Both the position numbers and the translations under genes were made by a program. From Arthrobacter sp. zg-Y844 (GTDB lineage: Bacteria > Actinomycetota > Actinomycetes > Actinomycetales > Micrococcaceae): a stretch of 64,000 bases of DNA. Shown here in pieces: positions 8,806 through 18,425 of the stretch. Under the pieces are notes generated by a model. The model saw only the letters and a list, made by a program, of their open reading frames with translations. It was not told the origin of the DNA and did not search any database. The stretch is taken from contig NZ_JANFLS010000004.1 of NCBI RefSeq assembly GCF_024385465.1, positions 248,001 to 312,000 on the forward strand. Direction: 5' to 3'. Every line of letters starts with the position of its first letter. Position 1 is the stretch's first letter.

Positions 8806-9834
8806 TTGGTTAAGCGCGCACTCATTACAGGAATCACCGGGCAGGACGGCTCCTACCTTGCGGAGCTTCTGCTGAGGAAGGGATATGAGGTGCACGGGCT
8901 TATCCGCCGCGCCTCGACATTCAATACCTCCCGGGTGGACCACCTTTACGTGGATCCGCACGACCCGGAGGCAAAACTCTTCCTGCACTACGGGGACCTC
9001 AGCGACGGGTCGCGCCTGGCGACGCTGCTCGCCGGCCTGCGGCCGGATGAGGTCTACAACCTCGCCGCCCAGTCCCATGTCCGTGTGTCCTTTGACGAAC
9101 CCGAACATACGGCGGACACCACGGGCATGGGTTCGGTTCGGCTCCTCGAGGCAGTGCGCCTCACTGGAATAGACACCAGGTATTACCAGGCATCCTCGTC
9201 GGAAATGTTCGGCGCTACTCCGCCGCCGCAGAACGAGGATACTCCGTTTTATCCACGGTCGCCGTACGGCGCCGCGAAGGTATACAGCTACTGGATCACG
9301 AAGAACTACCGCGAGGCCTATGGCATGTACGCGGTGAACGGAGTTCTTTTCAACCACGAATCCCCCCGCCGCGGCGAAACATTCGTCACCCGTAAGATTT
9401 CCCGCGCCGTAGCCGCCATCAAGGCCGGGCAGCAGCGGTACCTGTACATGGGTAACCTGGACGCCATCCGTGACTGGGGCTACGCCGCGGAATACGTGGA
9501 GGGCATGTGGCGCATGCTGCAGGCGGACGAGCCCGAGGATTTTGTGCTGGCCACCGGTGGAAACTACACCGTGAGGGACTTCCTCACCATCGCCTTCGAA
9601 CACGCAGGGCTCGAATGGGAAGAACACGTGAAGTTCGATGAACGGTATCTTCGGCCCACGGAGGTTGACGCACTCGTTGGTGATGCCTCCAAGGCACAGG
9701 AGAAGCTTGGGTGGAAAGCCACGGTACATACTCCCGATCTCGCCCGCATCATGGTGGATGCTGACACCGAAATGCTCAAGCACTCGGGCCGTAATTGGGT
9801 CGATACCGTGAACCTCGAGTCTTGGAATGACTGA
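8806..9834 (+). CDS. gmd: GDP-mannose 4,6-dehydratase
   Basis: The TTG at 8806 is chosen because GGGGGA sits about 5 bases upstream and the conserved N-terminus ([20 protein letters not shown]) begins there, giving 342 residues. It is an extended short-chain dehydrogenase: the Rossmann motif is above, catalytic residues are in SSSEMFG and in [10 protein letters not shown] (YxxxK), and the Gmd hallmark [17 protein letters not shown] is intact. It converts GDP-D-mannose to GDP-4-keto-6-deoxy-D-mannose. It lies 13 bases after the glycosyltransferase and overlaps fcl by 8 bases, so GDP-L-fucose is the likely pathway product. No mannose-1-phosphate guanylyltransferase is present here. Confidence 0.93.
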   Translation: MVKRALITGITGQDGSYLAELLLRKGYEVHGLIRRASTFNTSRVDHLYVDPHDPEAKLFLHYGDLSDGSRLATLLAGLRPDEVYNLAAQSHVRVSFDEPEHTADTTGMGSVRLLEAVRLTGIDTRYYQASSSEMFGATPPPQNEDTPFYPRSPYGAAKVYSYWITKNYREAYGMYAVNGVLFNHESPRRGETFVTRKISRAVAAIKAGQQRYLYMGNLDAIRDWGYAAEYVEGMWRMLQADEPEDFVLATGGNYTVRDFLTIAFEHAGLEWEEHVKFDERYLRPTEVDALVGDASKAQEKLGWKATVHTPDLARIMVDADTEMLKHSGRNWVDTVNLESWND

Positions 9835-10825
9835 CGTGGCGCAGCACTCAATGGCAGACAACACGGGCTTCGAGCCCGGCAAACTCGACCGCAACGCTCC
9901 CTTCTACGTCGCTGGACACCGTGGACTCGTAGGCTCGGCCATTTGGCGCAACCTCGAATCCGCAGGTTTCTCGAATCTCCTGGGCCGGACCTCCAGTGAA
10001 CTGGATCTGAAGGATCGCCCGGCCGTCTTCGAATACTTTGCGGAGACCACGCCCCGCTATGTGGTCCTGGCGGCAGCGAAGGTGGGAGGCATCCTCGCCA
10101 ACAATACGTACCCGGTGGACTTCCTGACCGAGAACCTGCAGATCCAGATCAATGTGCTGGACGCCGCACGCGAACAGGGCGTGGAACGTCTTCTTTTCCT
10201 GGGATCTTCCTGCATATACCCCAAGTTTGCCGAGCAGCCCATTTCGGAGGATTCGCTTCTGACGGGGCATCTCGAACCCACCAACGACGCATATGCGATC
10301 GCGAAGATCGCCGGAATCATGCACATCCAGGCCGTCCGCCGCCAGGACGGGCTGCCCTGGATTTCAGCGATGCCCACCAGCCTTTACGGTCCGGGGGATA
10401 ACTTTTCGCCGGAAGGATCCCATGTCCTTCCGGGTCTCATCCGCCGCTATGACGAGGCGGCGCAACAGGGATTGAGCACCGTGACCAACTGGGGTACAGG
10501 TTCGCCCCGGCGTGAATTCCTGCATGTCGACGACATGGCTGCTGCCTGCCTCCACCTCTTGGAGCATTATGACGGACCGCAGCAGGTGAACGTGGGAACG
10601 GGGTCAGACCTCACGATCAAGGAACTCGCCGAACTTGTCGCCGACGCCGTGGGCTACAACGGGTCCGTGGAGTGGGATGCCTCGAAACCCGACGGCACCC
10701 CGCAAAAGCTACTCGACGTCTCCAAGCTGGCTGCCACCGGCTGGACCGCACAGATCCCCTTCGAGGACGGCATTCGGGACACAGTGTCCTGGTATCGGAG
10801 CCATCTCACCTCACTGCGCGGCTAG
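9827..10825 (+). CDS. fcl: GDP-L-fucose synthase
   Basis: A 332-residue bifunctional epimerase/reductase converting GDP-4-keto-6-deoxymannose to GDP-L-fucose with NADPH. Signatures are [32 protein letters not shown] and the YxxxK motif YAIAKIAG, plus SLYGPGDNF and [10 protein letters not shown]. The ATG at 9827 overlaps the gmd stop; a second ATG at 9851 would remove a non-conserved stretch of eight residues and may be the true start. Translationally coupled to gmd. Fucose would be built into the polysaccharide assembled by the upstream glycosyltransferase. Confidence 0.92.
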   Translation: MTDVAQHSMADNTGFEPGKLDRNAPFYVAGHRGLVGSAIWRNLESAGFSNLLGRTSSELDLKDRPAVFEYFAETTPRYVVLAAAKVGGILANNTYPVDFLTENLQIQINVLDAAREQGVERLLFLGSSCIYPKFAEQPISEDSLLTGHLEPTNDAYAIAKIAGIMHIQAVRRQDGLPWISAMPTSLYGPGDNFSPEGSHVLPGLIRRYDEAAQQGLSTVTNWGTGSPRREFLHVDDMAAACLHLLEHYDGPQQVNVGTGSDLTIKELAELVADAVGYNGSVEWDASKPDGTPQKLLDVSKLAATGWTAQIPFEDGIRDTVSWYRSHLTSLRG

Positions 10826-10898
10826 GCTCGGCACGAACCTGCCAAAACCGGCGCGGTCCCAGGGACGGCCAGGACGGGTGACTTATGTCCGGCGAAGG

Positions 10899-12572
10899 TT
10901 AGTTTCCGGATCCGGGCAGCTCCACCCGGAACGTGCTCCCCGCACCGAGCACCGAGCTGAACGAGATCCGCCCGCCGTGGGCTTCCACGATCGACTTGGT
11001 GATGACGAGTCCCAGGCCCACGCCCGGGATGGCCGCTTTCTTCACCTGGCCGGTGCGGAAGAACTTGGTGAACACGTCCCGCTGATCGGCCTCGCTCATG
11101 CCGATACCGGTGTCCTCCACCTCCAAGACCAGGTTTCCTTCCTCCATCCGGGAGCGAACGGTGACCTTGCCGCCGTCGGGGGAGTATTTGATGGCGTTGG
11201 AGAGCAGGTTGTCCAGCACCTGGGAGATCCGGGCCGGGTCCACCGACGCACGCAGTTCCGCTTCGCAGTCACAGCCGAGGTCCACGCCGATGGCGGTGGC
11301 TCTGGGCCGCGCGGAGTCCAAGGCCACACTCACCAATTCGGCGACATCGGTTTCGGAGCGTTGCAGGTGCATGGTTCCGGAGGCGGTGGTCAGCAGGTCG
11401 GCCACCAGCAGCAGCAGCCGCTCGGCGTTGCGCTGGGCCACCTGCAGGGCGTTCACGAGGTGCCCCGGAAGGCCGGCGGTCTCTTCGTCATCAACGACGA
11501 GGTCGAGGTAGCCGATGATCGAGGTCAGCGGGGTCCGCAGCTCGTGGGAGACACTGGAAACAAAATCCTCCCGGGCATTGAGTGCATTGACCATTTCCGT
11601 GACATCGCTGTAGGCCAGCACGGAGCCGGCGAATTCTCCCTGTTCGTGCATGGCACGGGCACAGACGGCGAGGGCACGCTGCCGCTCCCCGGTTCCAACC
11701 CAGACAATGACGTCCGAAAAAGATTCTTCGCGCATGGCCCGCTGCGAAGGCCTTTGCGCCAGGGGCACCGGCGTGAGCTGGTCCAGGCCGTAAATCCGGG
11801 CATCGCTGCCCGTGTCTGCTCCGTCGTGGAGACCGGCCAACGCATGGTTGATCCGCTGGCGGCTGTTCATCAGGATGGTCCGGCCCGCAGCATCCACCGC
11901 CATCACGCCCACATCGACCGTTTCCAGCACGGCGTCCAGCAACTGCGAGCGTCGGCGGGTCTCCCGCAGGCTGGCCTGCAGCTCGGTTTCAATCGCCACA
12001 AGCCGCTTCTGCTGGGACGTGGTATCCGATTCCATCGTCGAGATCACCACGCCCATGGCAAACATGACGAACGGGATGAGGAGGGGGGCCACCAGATCCT
12101 CCCGGGCGGGGAAACCGCCCGCCTGCGTGAACAGTGGTGCCCACAGCAGCATCGTGGTGCAGACATAGCTGAGTAGCCATGCCCTGCGCGGAGCAGCACC
12201 GGACCAGGCCATCCAGAAAACGGGGAAGACTGCCAGGAAACTAAGTCCGATCACTGAGTTGCGGCCCTCGTAATAGAGGCCGCCCACAACAGCGAAGTCC
12301 AGGACGGGGATGCACCAATAGGCCAACGGGGGATACCGTTCCCACGGGACAACCACGCATGCCAAAGTCAGAGCGGCAAGGAGCACCAGTGCGAATTGAA
12401 AACTGTGGCTGCGTAATACATCCGGGGCCACCACGGCGGTAATCACGATCGCTATGCCAACCGATATCAGCAACGGCTGCTGGCTTACCAGCAGCCGGCG
12501 CCGAAGACTCAATTCATTAAACTGCGATTTGATACCAGGAAGCGTGGCCACTCGGTCTTTGAGACTGGACAT
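10899..12572 (-). CDS. Membrane sensor histidine kinase with PAS domain (paralogue 1)
   Basis: 557 residues. The first ~200 residues contain about six hydrophobic segments with short loops and no large outer domain, so the signal is probably sensed in or near the membrane. A PAS-like domain (~residues 205-330; VDVGVMAVDAAGRTILMNSR) leads into HisKA with the phosphoacceptor in VSHELRTPLTSIIGYLDL. The HATPase domain has N (QVLDNLLSNAIKYSP), G1 (VEDTGIGM), F (FTKFFRT) and G2 (GVGLGLVITKSIVEAHGG) boxes. It is divergent from the response regulator at 12694 across 121 bases. The kinase at 13589 is a clear paralogue with the same topology, so both may act on the one regulator between them. Confidence 0.9.
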   Translation of the reverse strand: MSSLKDRVATLPGIKSQFNELSLRRRLLVSQQPLLISVGIAIVITAVVAPDVLRSHSFQFALVLLAALTLACVVVPWERYPPLAYWCIPVLDFAVVGGLYYEGRNSVIGLSFLAVFPVFWMAWSGAAPRRAWLLSYVCTTMLLWAPLFTQAGGFPAREDLVAPLLIPFVMFAMGVVISTMESDTTSQQKRLVAIETELQASLRETRRRSQLLDAVLETVDVGVMAVDAAGRTILMNSRQRINHALAGLHDGADTGSDARIYGLDQLTPVPLAQRPSQRAMREESFSDVIVWVGTGERQRALAVCARAMHEQGEFAGSVLAYSDVTEMVNALNAREDFVSSVSHELRTPLTSIIGYLDLVVDDEETAGLPGHLVNALQVAQRNAERLLLLVADLLTTASGTMHLQRSETDVAELVSVALDSARPRATAIGVDLGCDCEAELRASVDPARISQVLDNLLSNAIKYSPDGGKVTVRSRMEEGNLVLEVEDTGIGMSEADQRDVFTKFFRTGQVKKAAIPGVGLGLVITKSIVEAHGGRISFSSVLGAGSTFRVELPGSGN

Positions 12573-12593
12573 GAAAAAAGGGAACCCCCGGAT

Positions 12594-12633
12594 TCCTGTA
12601 GTGGTAGCTCAGAGTATAGGGGTGCTCCTGTAG
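12594..12633. promoter_or_regulatory. Paired TCCTGTAG repeats between kinase and regulator genes
   Basis: TCCTGTAG occurs at 12594-12601 and 12626-12633, 32 bases (about three helical turns) apart, in the region shared by the divergent kinase and regulator. Spacing on one DNA face fits a response-regulator operator. Protein binding is inference. Confidence 0.35.
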
Positions 12634-12693
12634 GATACCGAGCAAGGGGAGCGGGGATTCAGAAGGTCTCGCAGGACAGGAAAAAACAAAAAC

Positions 12694-13509
<816 letters not shown>

Positions 13510-13520
13510 CCGGCAGGGTC

Positions 13521-13568
13521 CCGGCCCTCGAGCCCACGGGCCCTCCGAGCCCACGGGCCCTGGGCCGG
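13521..13568. terminator. GC-rich repeat/hairpin between convergent regulator and kinase 2
   Basis: CGAGCCCACGGGCCCT occurs twice in tandem (13529-13544 and 13546-13561), and CCGGCCC at 13521 can pair with GGGCCGG ending at 13568. The position between convergent genes suggests a bidirectional terminator without a T-run. Confidence 0.45.
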
Positions 13569-13588
13569 CGTGAGTACCGGCGGCGTTG

Positions 13589-15277
13589 CTAAGCGAGCGC
13601 CGGCACGCCGGCAGGGAGCTCGACGGTAAAGCTGGTGCCGCGGCCCAGCGTGCTCTCGACCCGGATGCTGCCGCCGTGGGCCTCGGCGATGTCCTTGCTG
13701 ATGGCCATGCCGAGCCCGACTCCGGGGATGCCCGCCTGCCGAACCGTGCCGGTCCGGAAGAACTTCTCGAAGACATCATCCACATCGTCCGCGGTCATAC
13801 CCATGCCCGTATCCGACACACGGAAGACCGCACGGTCCCCTTCGCGCCACGCACTGACCGTGACCGTGCCGCCGTCGGGGGAGTATTTGACTGCGTTGGA
13901 AAGCAGGTTGTCCAGTACCTGCGCGATACGGTGCGGGTCCGCGAACATCGGGAGCTTCGCCGGGGCATCGTTGACCAGATCGACGCCGGCCTCCCGTGCA
14001 CGGGTTTCCGCCGTGCGGAGGCTGTTGCGGATGATCTCCGCCAGGCACATGGGCCGGGATTCCAGCTGAACGGTGCCCGAGGCCGCTGTGAGCAGATCCG
14101 ACACCAGCCGGAGCAGCCGCTCGCTGTTGCGCAGGGCCACCCGCATTGATCCGGGAATGGTGCCCTGCAGCCCGGTCTCTTCTGCCTCGTCCAGGGCCAG
14201 GTCCAGGTAGCCCATGATCGACGTCAGCGGAGTTCGCAGTTCGTGCGAGACACTGGCCACGAAGTCGTCCTTGGCAGCCAGCGCACCAACCATGGCCGTG
14301 ACATCGGAGAAAACGATCACCGCACCGTTGAAACCGCCGTCGTCATTGCGCAGTACGGCCCCCGAGACGTTCATTGCCATCTGGCTGCCGGGCGGACCCA
14401 GCCACAGCTGCAGGTCGCTGAAGTCCGAGCCGCGCAGGGCGCGGGCAACGGGACGCTGATCGAAGGGCACGGGAGTAGTGCGGTCAACTGTGTAGAGGAA
14501 CAGATCGCGTTCATGCGGGTGGACCGTGCCCGGGGGCAGTGCACGTTCCTGCAGCATCCGCTGGCGGCGGTTCATATGCCGCGGCACGCCGTCCTCGTCC
14601 ACCAGGAGGACACCGACGTTGATGGCGTTCAGCACCCCGTCGAGCTGTTGGGATTGCCGTTTGCTCTCCGCCAGCGCGGCCTCGAGCAGCCGGTCCTTGT
14701 TCTCCAGCGTTTCGCGCTGGGAACGGATGTCTTCGCGCAGCACGGACACGGTGATCGCGACGCCAAGGCTGACCAGGGGAACGAGTAGGGGGGCGGAGAG
14801 GTCCGCACCGCTGACCGGGCCGGACGTGCCCAGGATGAAGGGGTGCCATACGGACAGCAGGGGGCAGAAAAAGCTCAGGTACCGGGCGGCCGGCGGGGAG
14901 ACGCGGGACCAGGACATCCAGAACACGGGAAACACGTGGAGGAGGCTCAGCCCGTTAAGGATGCCGGTGCTGCCGTGCTGGAGTTGGGCGATGGCCACGA
15001 AGTCAAGCAGCGGGATGATCCAGTAGGACGGATACCAGAGCCGGTTCCAGGGAAGGGTGATGCATACGGCGGTGGCAACGGCCAGTGTGACCAGTCCGGC
15101 CACGAATTCCCGGCGGTGGAAGACCTCCGGCAACTGCCAGGCGGCAACCGCGCAGATCAGCGCCACCACGACGACCAGCGGGGCCTGGCTCACTGCGGTC
15201 CGGTACCGCAGCGGAAGCTCGTGGAATTGGGACGAAATGCCGAAAAACTTCAGCGTCGACTGCGACAACCGCGACAC
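13589..15277 (-). CDS. Membrane sensor histidine kinase with PAS domain (paralogue 2)
   Basis: The GTG at 15277 is preferred: GAGGGGG lies 7 bases upstream. A TTG at 15301 would add eight residues. 562 residues with the same plan as the kinase at 10899: ~six N-terminal membrane segments, PAS-like domain (INVGVLLVDEDGVPRHMNRR), HisKA (VSHELRTPLTSIMGYLDL) and HATPase (QVLDNLLSNAVKYSPDGG, SDTGMGM, GVGLGMAISKDIAEAHGG). The two proteins can be aligned end to end by eye, so one arose by duplication. An HPt-like gene lies immediately upstream on the same strand, suggesting a branched phosphorelay; this is inference. Confidence 0.9.
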   Translation of the reverse strand: MSRLSQSTLKFFGISSQFHELPLRYRTAVSQAPLVVVVALICAVAAWQLPEVFHRREFVAGLVTLAVATAVCITLPWNRLWYPSYWIIPLLDFVAIAQLQHGSTGILNGLSLLHVFPVFWMSWSRVSPPAARYLSFFCPLLSVWHPFILGTSGPVSGADLSAPLLVPLVSLGVAITVSVLREDIRSQRETLENKDRLLEAALAESKRQSQQLDGVLNAINVGVLLVDEDGVPRHMNRRQRMLQERALPPGTVHPHERDLFLYTVDRTTPVPFDQRPVARALRGSDFSDLQLWLGPPGSQMAMNVSGAVLRNDDGGFNGAVIVFSDVTAMVGALAAKDDFVASVSHELRTPLTSIMGYLDLALDEAEETGLQGTIPGSMRVALRNSERLLRLVSDLLTAASGTVQLESRPMCLAEIIRNSLRTAETRAREAGVDLVNDAPAKLPMFADPHRIAQVLDNLLSNAVKYSPDGGTVTVSAWREGDRAVFRVSDTGMGMTADDVDDVFEKFFRTGTVRQAGIPGVGLGMAISKDIAEAHGGSIRVESTLGRGTSFTVELPAGVPALA

Positions 15278-15386
15278 GCGTGACCCCCTCGTAAAACACA
15301 ACAGGGTCTAACGATACCGGTGGTATGTGGCGGGCGTGACCGCGCTCACTCCCATGGCACGGCGGGCGGGATGGTGGGAGCGGGAC

Positions 15387-15761
15387 TTAGGCGGCGGAAA
15401 ACAGGTCTGACTCGTTCAGATAGGCCATGGTTTCGGCGCCGCAGGTGCGGACAGCGGTCACCATCTCCTCGAGGCCCCGCAAATCGCGGCGTGCTACGAG
15501 GTCCTGCGCAGCAGCGCCAAGGGCCGAGAGCCGTTCAGCTCCGGCCATATGGCTGGAAATCTTGATGCTGAGGACCACATCCATGGCGGCGTCGAAGTCC
15601 CGGCCCTGCACCGCCTGGTGGAGGCGCGTGAACCGGCCCTCCCACATCGATGTGAAGTTGGCGACGAACCGGCGGCAGGATTCCACGCCAACCTGGTCGC
15701 TAAGTTCCCGCAGCCGGTCCAAGGAGATCAGCCGCGCCTCGAGTTCTTCCTGGGGCGTCAT
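15387..15761 (-). CDS. Histidine phosphotransfer (HPt)-like protein
   Basis: The ATG at 15761 follows an AGGAG site 9 bases upstream and gives 124 residues, normal for HPt proteins. An upstream TTG at 15878 would add 39 low-complexity Ala/Pro/Thr residues and is less likely. The protein is all-helical. The segment SIKISSHMAGAERLSALG matches the HPt phosphoacceptor helix, with His71 in the usual context of a small residue four positions on and a Gly ending the helix. HPt proteins carry phosphate between kinase and regulator receiver domains. No hybrid kinase is in this window, so partners are uncertain; it sits just upstream of kinase paralogue 2. Confidence 0.65.
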   Translation of the reverse strand: MTPQEELEARLISLDRLRELSDQVGVESCRRFVANFTSMWEGRFTRLHQAVQGRDFDAAMDVVLSIKISSHMAGAERLSALGAAAQDLVARRDLRGLEEMVTAVRTCGAETMAYLNESDLFSAA

Positions 15762-16028
15762 CAGCCGGCGCTCCTGAGTGGCAGGGCGGCATTCCGATTC
15801 CGCGGTAATACTCGTGCAGCGGCGGACCGGCGCGGTGGCCGGACCGGTGGGGGCTGCGGGGGCGTGAGAGACAAACAAAATATCCTTCGGTGTGGGGTCG
15901 CCGTCGGGCGGTTCGGTGCCTGATGGAAGCCAGCCGAATACTCCCGGCTGATGTCCTACGGTCTCACCCCAACCTCAGGAAAAGTTGCCTGCAACGCTCA
16001 AGATCGAGGCAATATTGCAGGCCGCCGG

Positions 16029-16463
16029 CTAATCACCCTTCCGGCTGCGGGAGGCATAGACCGCCAGCGTGCCGAGCGCCGCACCCAGCGAGTTGGCGAT
16101 GACGTCGTGGACAGTGGCGTAGCGGGCCGGCAGGAACACGTGCTGCCCGGCTTCAATGGCGCAGGAGGCGGCCATGCCGACGACGGCGGCCAGCCAGGCG
16201 AAACGGTCGGTGAGGTAAGCGGCGGCCAAGACACCGAAGGGAATGAACAAGGCCACGTTCGCGGCGGACTCCACGAGGGTGTAGTCGACCCATTCGGGCA
16301 CGCCTCGGCTGTGCAGGGCAGTAAGGACGGCGCGGAGGGTGCCGGCCGATCCGGCGTCGACCGGGGAGGGCCAGAACGCGATGAGCGCCACGACCCCTAT
16401 GTAGAGGAGGAAGAGCCCGGCCAGCAGCCGCCGTCGTCGTCTATCCCGGATGACCAGGTTCAC
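16029..16463 (-). CDS. VanZ family membrane protein (second copy)
   Basis: 144 residues with four hydrophobic segments and the VanZ pattern: FWPSPVDAG, ESAANVALFIPFGVLAAA, IEAGQHVFLPARYATVHDVIANSLGA. The GTG start overlaps the stop of the upstream tyrosine phosphatase gene by 4 bases (GTGA), so the two are translationally coupled. Role unknown; pairing with a LMW tyrosine phosphatase hints at cell-envelope polysaccharide control. It is only loosely similar to the VanZ at 3297. Confidence 0.82.
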   Translation of the reverse strand: MNLVIRDRRRRRLLAGLFLLYIGVVALIAFWPSPVDAGSAGTLRAVLTALHSRGVPEWVDYTLVESAANVALFIPFGVLAAAYLTDRFAWLAAVVGMAASCAIEAGQHVFLPARYATVHDVIANSLGAALGTLAVYASRSRKGD

Positions 16464-17038
16464 CGGTAGCGGCGTTCCCAGGCGAGCAGCTCACCCACCG
16501 CCGGAGTCAGCTCGCGGACCATCTGCTGGTAGACGTCGTCGCTGCGGCGGTAGGGGTCCACTACGTCGTCTTCCTCCGGTCCCGCCGGATGGGCGCTGCG
16601 GAGCCGCAGCGCCCGGGCCATTGCCGTCTGCCACCGTTCGGCGGCCGGGGCATCGGGGTCCGCGTCGACCAGGGGGAGCAGGCGGGCCAGTTCGCGCAGC
16701 GTAAAGGTGCGCCGCAGCAACGCCGGGGCGAGGTCCACGATCCTGCTCCGGTGGGCCCGGGTCATGGCCAGGACGAGGTCCTGGCCCTCGAGAATCTCCG
16801 CAGAGAGCTGCCGTGCGGCGAAGCCGGCGGAGTCCCCGCCGAAAATGTTCACGAAACCGGCCACGTGCGGTTCGATGCCGGATCCGACCAGGGCGCCGGT
16901 GCCTGCGCTGGTGACTTCGAATTCACCGGGGGCAACGCTGTCCAGTCCGGCCTGGAGCAGGCGCTCGGCCATCGGGGAGCGGCAGATGTTGCCGGTGCAG
17001 ACAGTCAGGATTCGGAACGGAGCAGCGGTGGGTCTCAT
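16460..17038 (-). CDS. Low-molecular-weight protein tyrosine phosphatase
   Basis: 192 residues beginning at the ATG at 17038, where similarity starts. The P-loop is VCTGNICRSPMAERLL (CX5R type), and the general acid is in DVVDPYRRSDDVYQQM. The enzyme dephosphorylates tyrosine residues, often on tyrosine kinases controlling exopolysaccharide export in bacteria. The frame runs open far upstream to 17716 by chance across the intergenic region and the antisense of the next gene; that extension has no family similarity. It forms an operon with VanZ and is divergent from the SipW-type operon. Confidence 0.88.
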   Translation of the reverse strand: MRPTAAPFRILTVCTGNICRSPMAERLLQAGLDSVAPGEFEVTSAGTGALVGSGIEPHVAGFVNIFGGDSAGFAARQLSAEILEGQDLVLAMTRAHRSRIVDLAPALLRRTFTLRELARLLPLVDADPDAPAAERWQTAMARALRLRSAHPAGPEEDDVVDPYRRSDDVYQQMVRELTPAVGELLAWERRYR

Positions 17039-17249
17039 GTCCTCAGGCTTCGGATAGGGCTGGTTCCCGGGCCGGATGCGGCCGGTTGTGCTGGTGTTGA
17101 GGTTACCTTGTGTGGCGCTTGAGCTTTGCCGGAATGTTGCATGAACCCTGTGTTTGGGCGGCGTTGTTTCTTGAGGGGAGGGCGGCAAAGTAATACCCAG
17201 CGGCGAGGAAAGCCTTCCGAGCCAAAGACTTTCGAACAAGGGGAACAGC

Positions 17250-17771
17250 GTGAACAAGATGGCTAAGGGTGCACTGGCAATCGGTATCGGCTCGGCAATG
17301 CTGCTCGGCGGCGGCGGAACGCTCGCCGTCTGGAACGATTCCCAGACTGCGAACGCCGGCACCATCGTCTCCGGTGACCTTGACGTGACCGCCGCGCCGG
17401 GTAAGTGGACCAACAAGGCCGGTACCGAAATCGACATCACCAAGTACATGGTTGTACCGGGCGATGAACTGACCTTCACCCAGGATGTCAGCCTGCAGCT
17501 CGACGGTGACCAGATGAAGGCGACGCTGGTTATCAACGAGGACGTCACCAACGGCTTCACGGGCAGCGCCAAGCCGGTTCCCACCCTGACCCAGGGCGGC
17601 AAGCCCCTGAACGCGGCGAACCTGACCGCCGCGAACGACGTCGACAGGGGGGGAGTGGTCACCGCCAAGGCCGTCTTCGTCTTCAACAAGGACACCGGCG
17701 CCCGCACGGACACCAACGTCAGCCTGGACCTCTCCCGCGTGAACTACGTCCTGACCCAGGTCGCCAAGTAG
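17250..17771 (+). CDS. Exported protein with SipW-dependent-type signal peptide (TasA-like, 1)
   Basis: GTG start with AAGGGG about 6 bases upstream; 173 residues. After a short basic start the hydrophobic core GSAMLLGGGGTLAVWNDSQTANAGTI matches the 'alternate/SipW-type' signal region: Gly-rich core, then A.W.DS....GTI. The mature part has the TasA/camelysin-like pattern SGDLDVTAAPGKW, DITKYMVVPGDELTF and later ATLVINEDV, with alternating polar and hydrophobic residues typical of a beta-sandwich. Such proteins can polymerise into matrix fibres in Bacillus; here this is inference. First gene of an operon that includes the dedicated peptidase at 18426, and separated from gene two by a strong hairpin. 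Confidence 0.75.
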   Translation: MNKMAKGALAIGIGSAMLLGGGGTLAVWNDSQTANAGTIVSGDLDVTAAPGKWTNKAGTEIDITKYMVVPGDELTFTQDVSLQLDGDQMKATLVINEDVTNGFTGSAKPVPTLTQGGKPLNAANLTAANDVDRGGVVTAKAVFVFNKDTGARTDTNVSLDLSRVNYVLTQVAK

Positions 17772-17798
17772 CATTCCCTAAGCCCCTTGTTCTCACCC

Positions 17799-17834
17799 CG
17801 GTTGTGCGCGGAACACCTGTCCCGCGCACAACCG
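17799..17834 (+). terminator. Strong intergenic hairpin inside SipW-type operon
   Basis: CGGTTGTGCGCGG (17799-17811) and CCGCGCACAACCG (17822-17834) form a perfect 13-bp stem with a 10-base loop. There is no T-run, so it may act as a partial terminator or 3' stabiliser that raises the first gene's mRNA over the rest. Its end is 7 bases before the GGAGG site of the next gene, so it could also affect translation there. Confidence 0.6.
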
Positions 17835-17855
17835 TTCCCCTGGAGGAAAAAATCC

Positions 17856-18407
17856 GTGAAGAGCTCCCGAGTACTGAAGGCAGCCGGCCTGATTCTGGCC
17901 GCTGTGGTACTCGGACTGATGACGGTCCAGGGAAGCTATGCCCTGTGGAACGCCGCCGCACAGCAGAACGCCGGCACCGTCCAGGCCGCCGATTTCAGCA
18001 TCCTGGTGAATGAAGCCAACATGGCCCAGACACCGACCCTGTCGTTGGACGTTGCTGGATTGCACCGCGGAGTACCGAAATTCACCGCAGTGAAGGTGAC
18101 CAACAACACCAACGTCACCGCGCAGTCCCCGCTGGTCCTGCAGCCCGCCGTTTCGCTCCCGGTACCCGGCAGCCTGCTCAACGGCAACCTGACTGTGCAC
18201 ACCGCGGTTGTCCGGGGATCGGCGATCTGCACCGCCAACCTGGCGTACCAGGCCGGAACCCCGGTTCTTCCGGTCCTGGCCACCGGAACCACCCAGACCA
18301 TTTGCTTCAAGGTTGAAGTCAAGCAAAACACCCCGGCAAACCAGCTCGGAAAGCCGATCAGCATCCCGGTAAACCTCAGTGTGGCGCAGCTTGCGCCGGC
18401 AGCTTAG
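17856..18407 (+). CDS. Exported protein with SipW-dependent-type signal peptide (2)
   Basis: The GTG at 17856 is chosen from the TGGAGG site 9 bases upstream, giving 183 residues. The N-terminus (MKSSRVLKAAGLILAAVVLG) leads to GSYALWNAAAQQNAGTVQAAD, again the SipW-type A.W....NAGT pattern seen in the first gene. The mature protein has Ser/Thr/Asn-rich beta-like stretches (KFTAVKVTNNTNVTAQSPLVL) and two cysteines, one in GSAICTANL and one in TTQTICFKVEVK, which may form a disulfide outside the cell. It has no recognised catalytic residues. It is probably a minor subunit or partner of the upstream fibre-like protein. Confidence 0.7.
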   Translation: MKSSRVLKAAGLILAAVVLGLMTVQGSYALWNAAAQQNAGTVQAADFSILVNEANMAQTPTLSLDVAGLHRGVPKFTAVKVTNNTNVTAQSPLVLQPAVSLPVPGSLLNGNLTVHTAVVRGSAICTANLAYQAGTPVLPVLATGTTQTICFKVEVKQNTPANQLGKPISIPVNLSVAQLAPAA

Positions 18408-18425
18408 TTGATGGATAGGAAAACC

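Noticed and set aside
13521-13568. Mobile element remnant
   Set aside because: The short GGGCCC-rich tandem copies sit exactly between convergent genes and fit a terminator better.
17039-17716. Extension of the tyrosine phosphatase frame to 17716 on the minus strand
   Set aside because: It runs antisense through the first SipW-type gene, and family similarity begins only at 17038.
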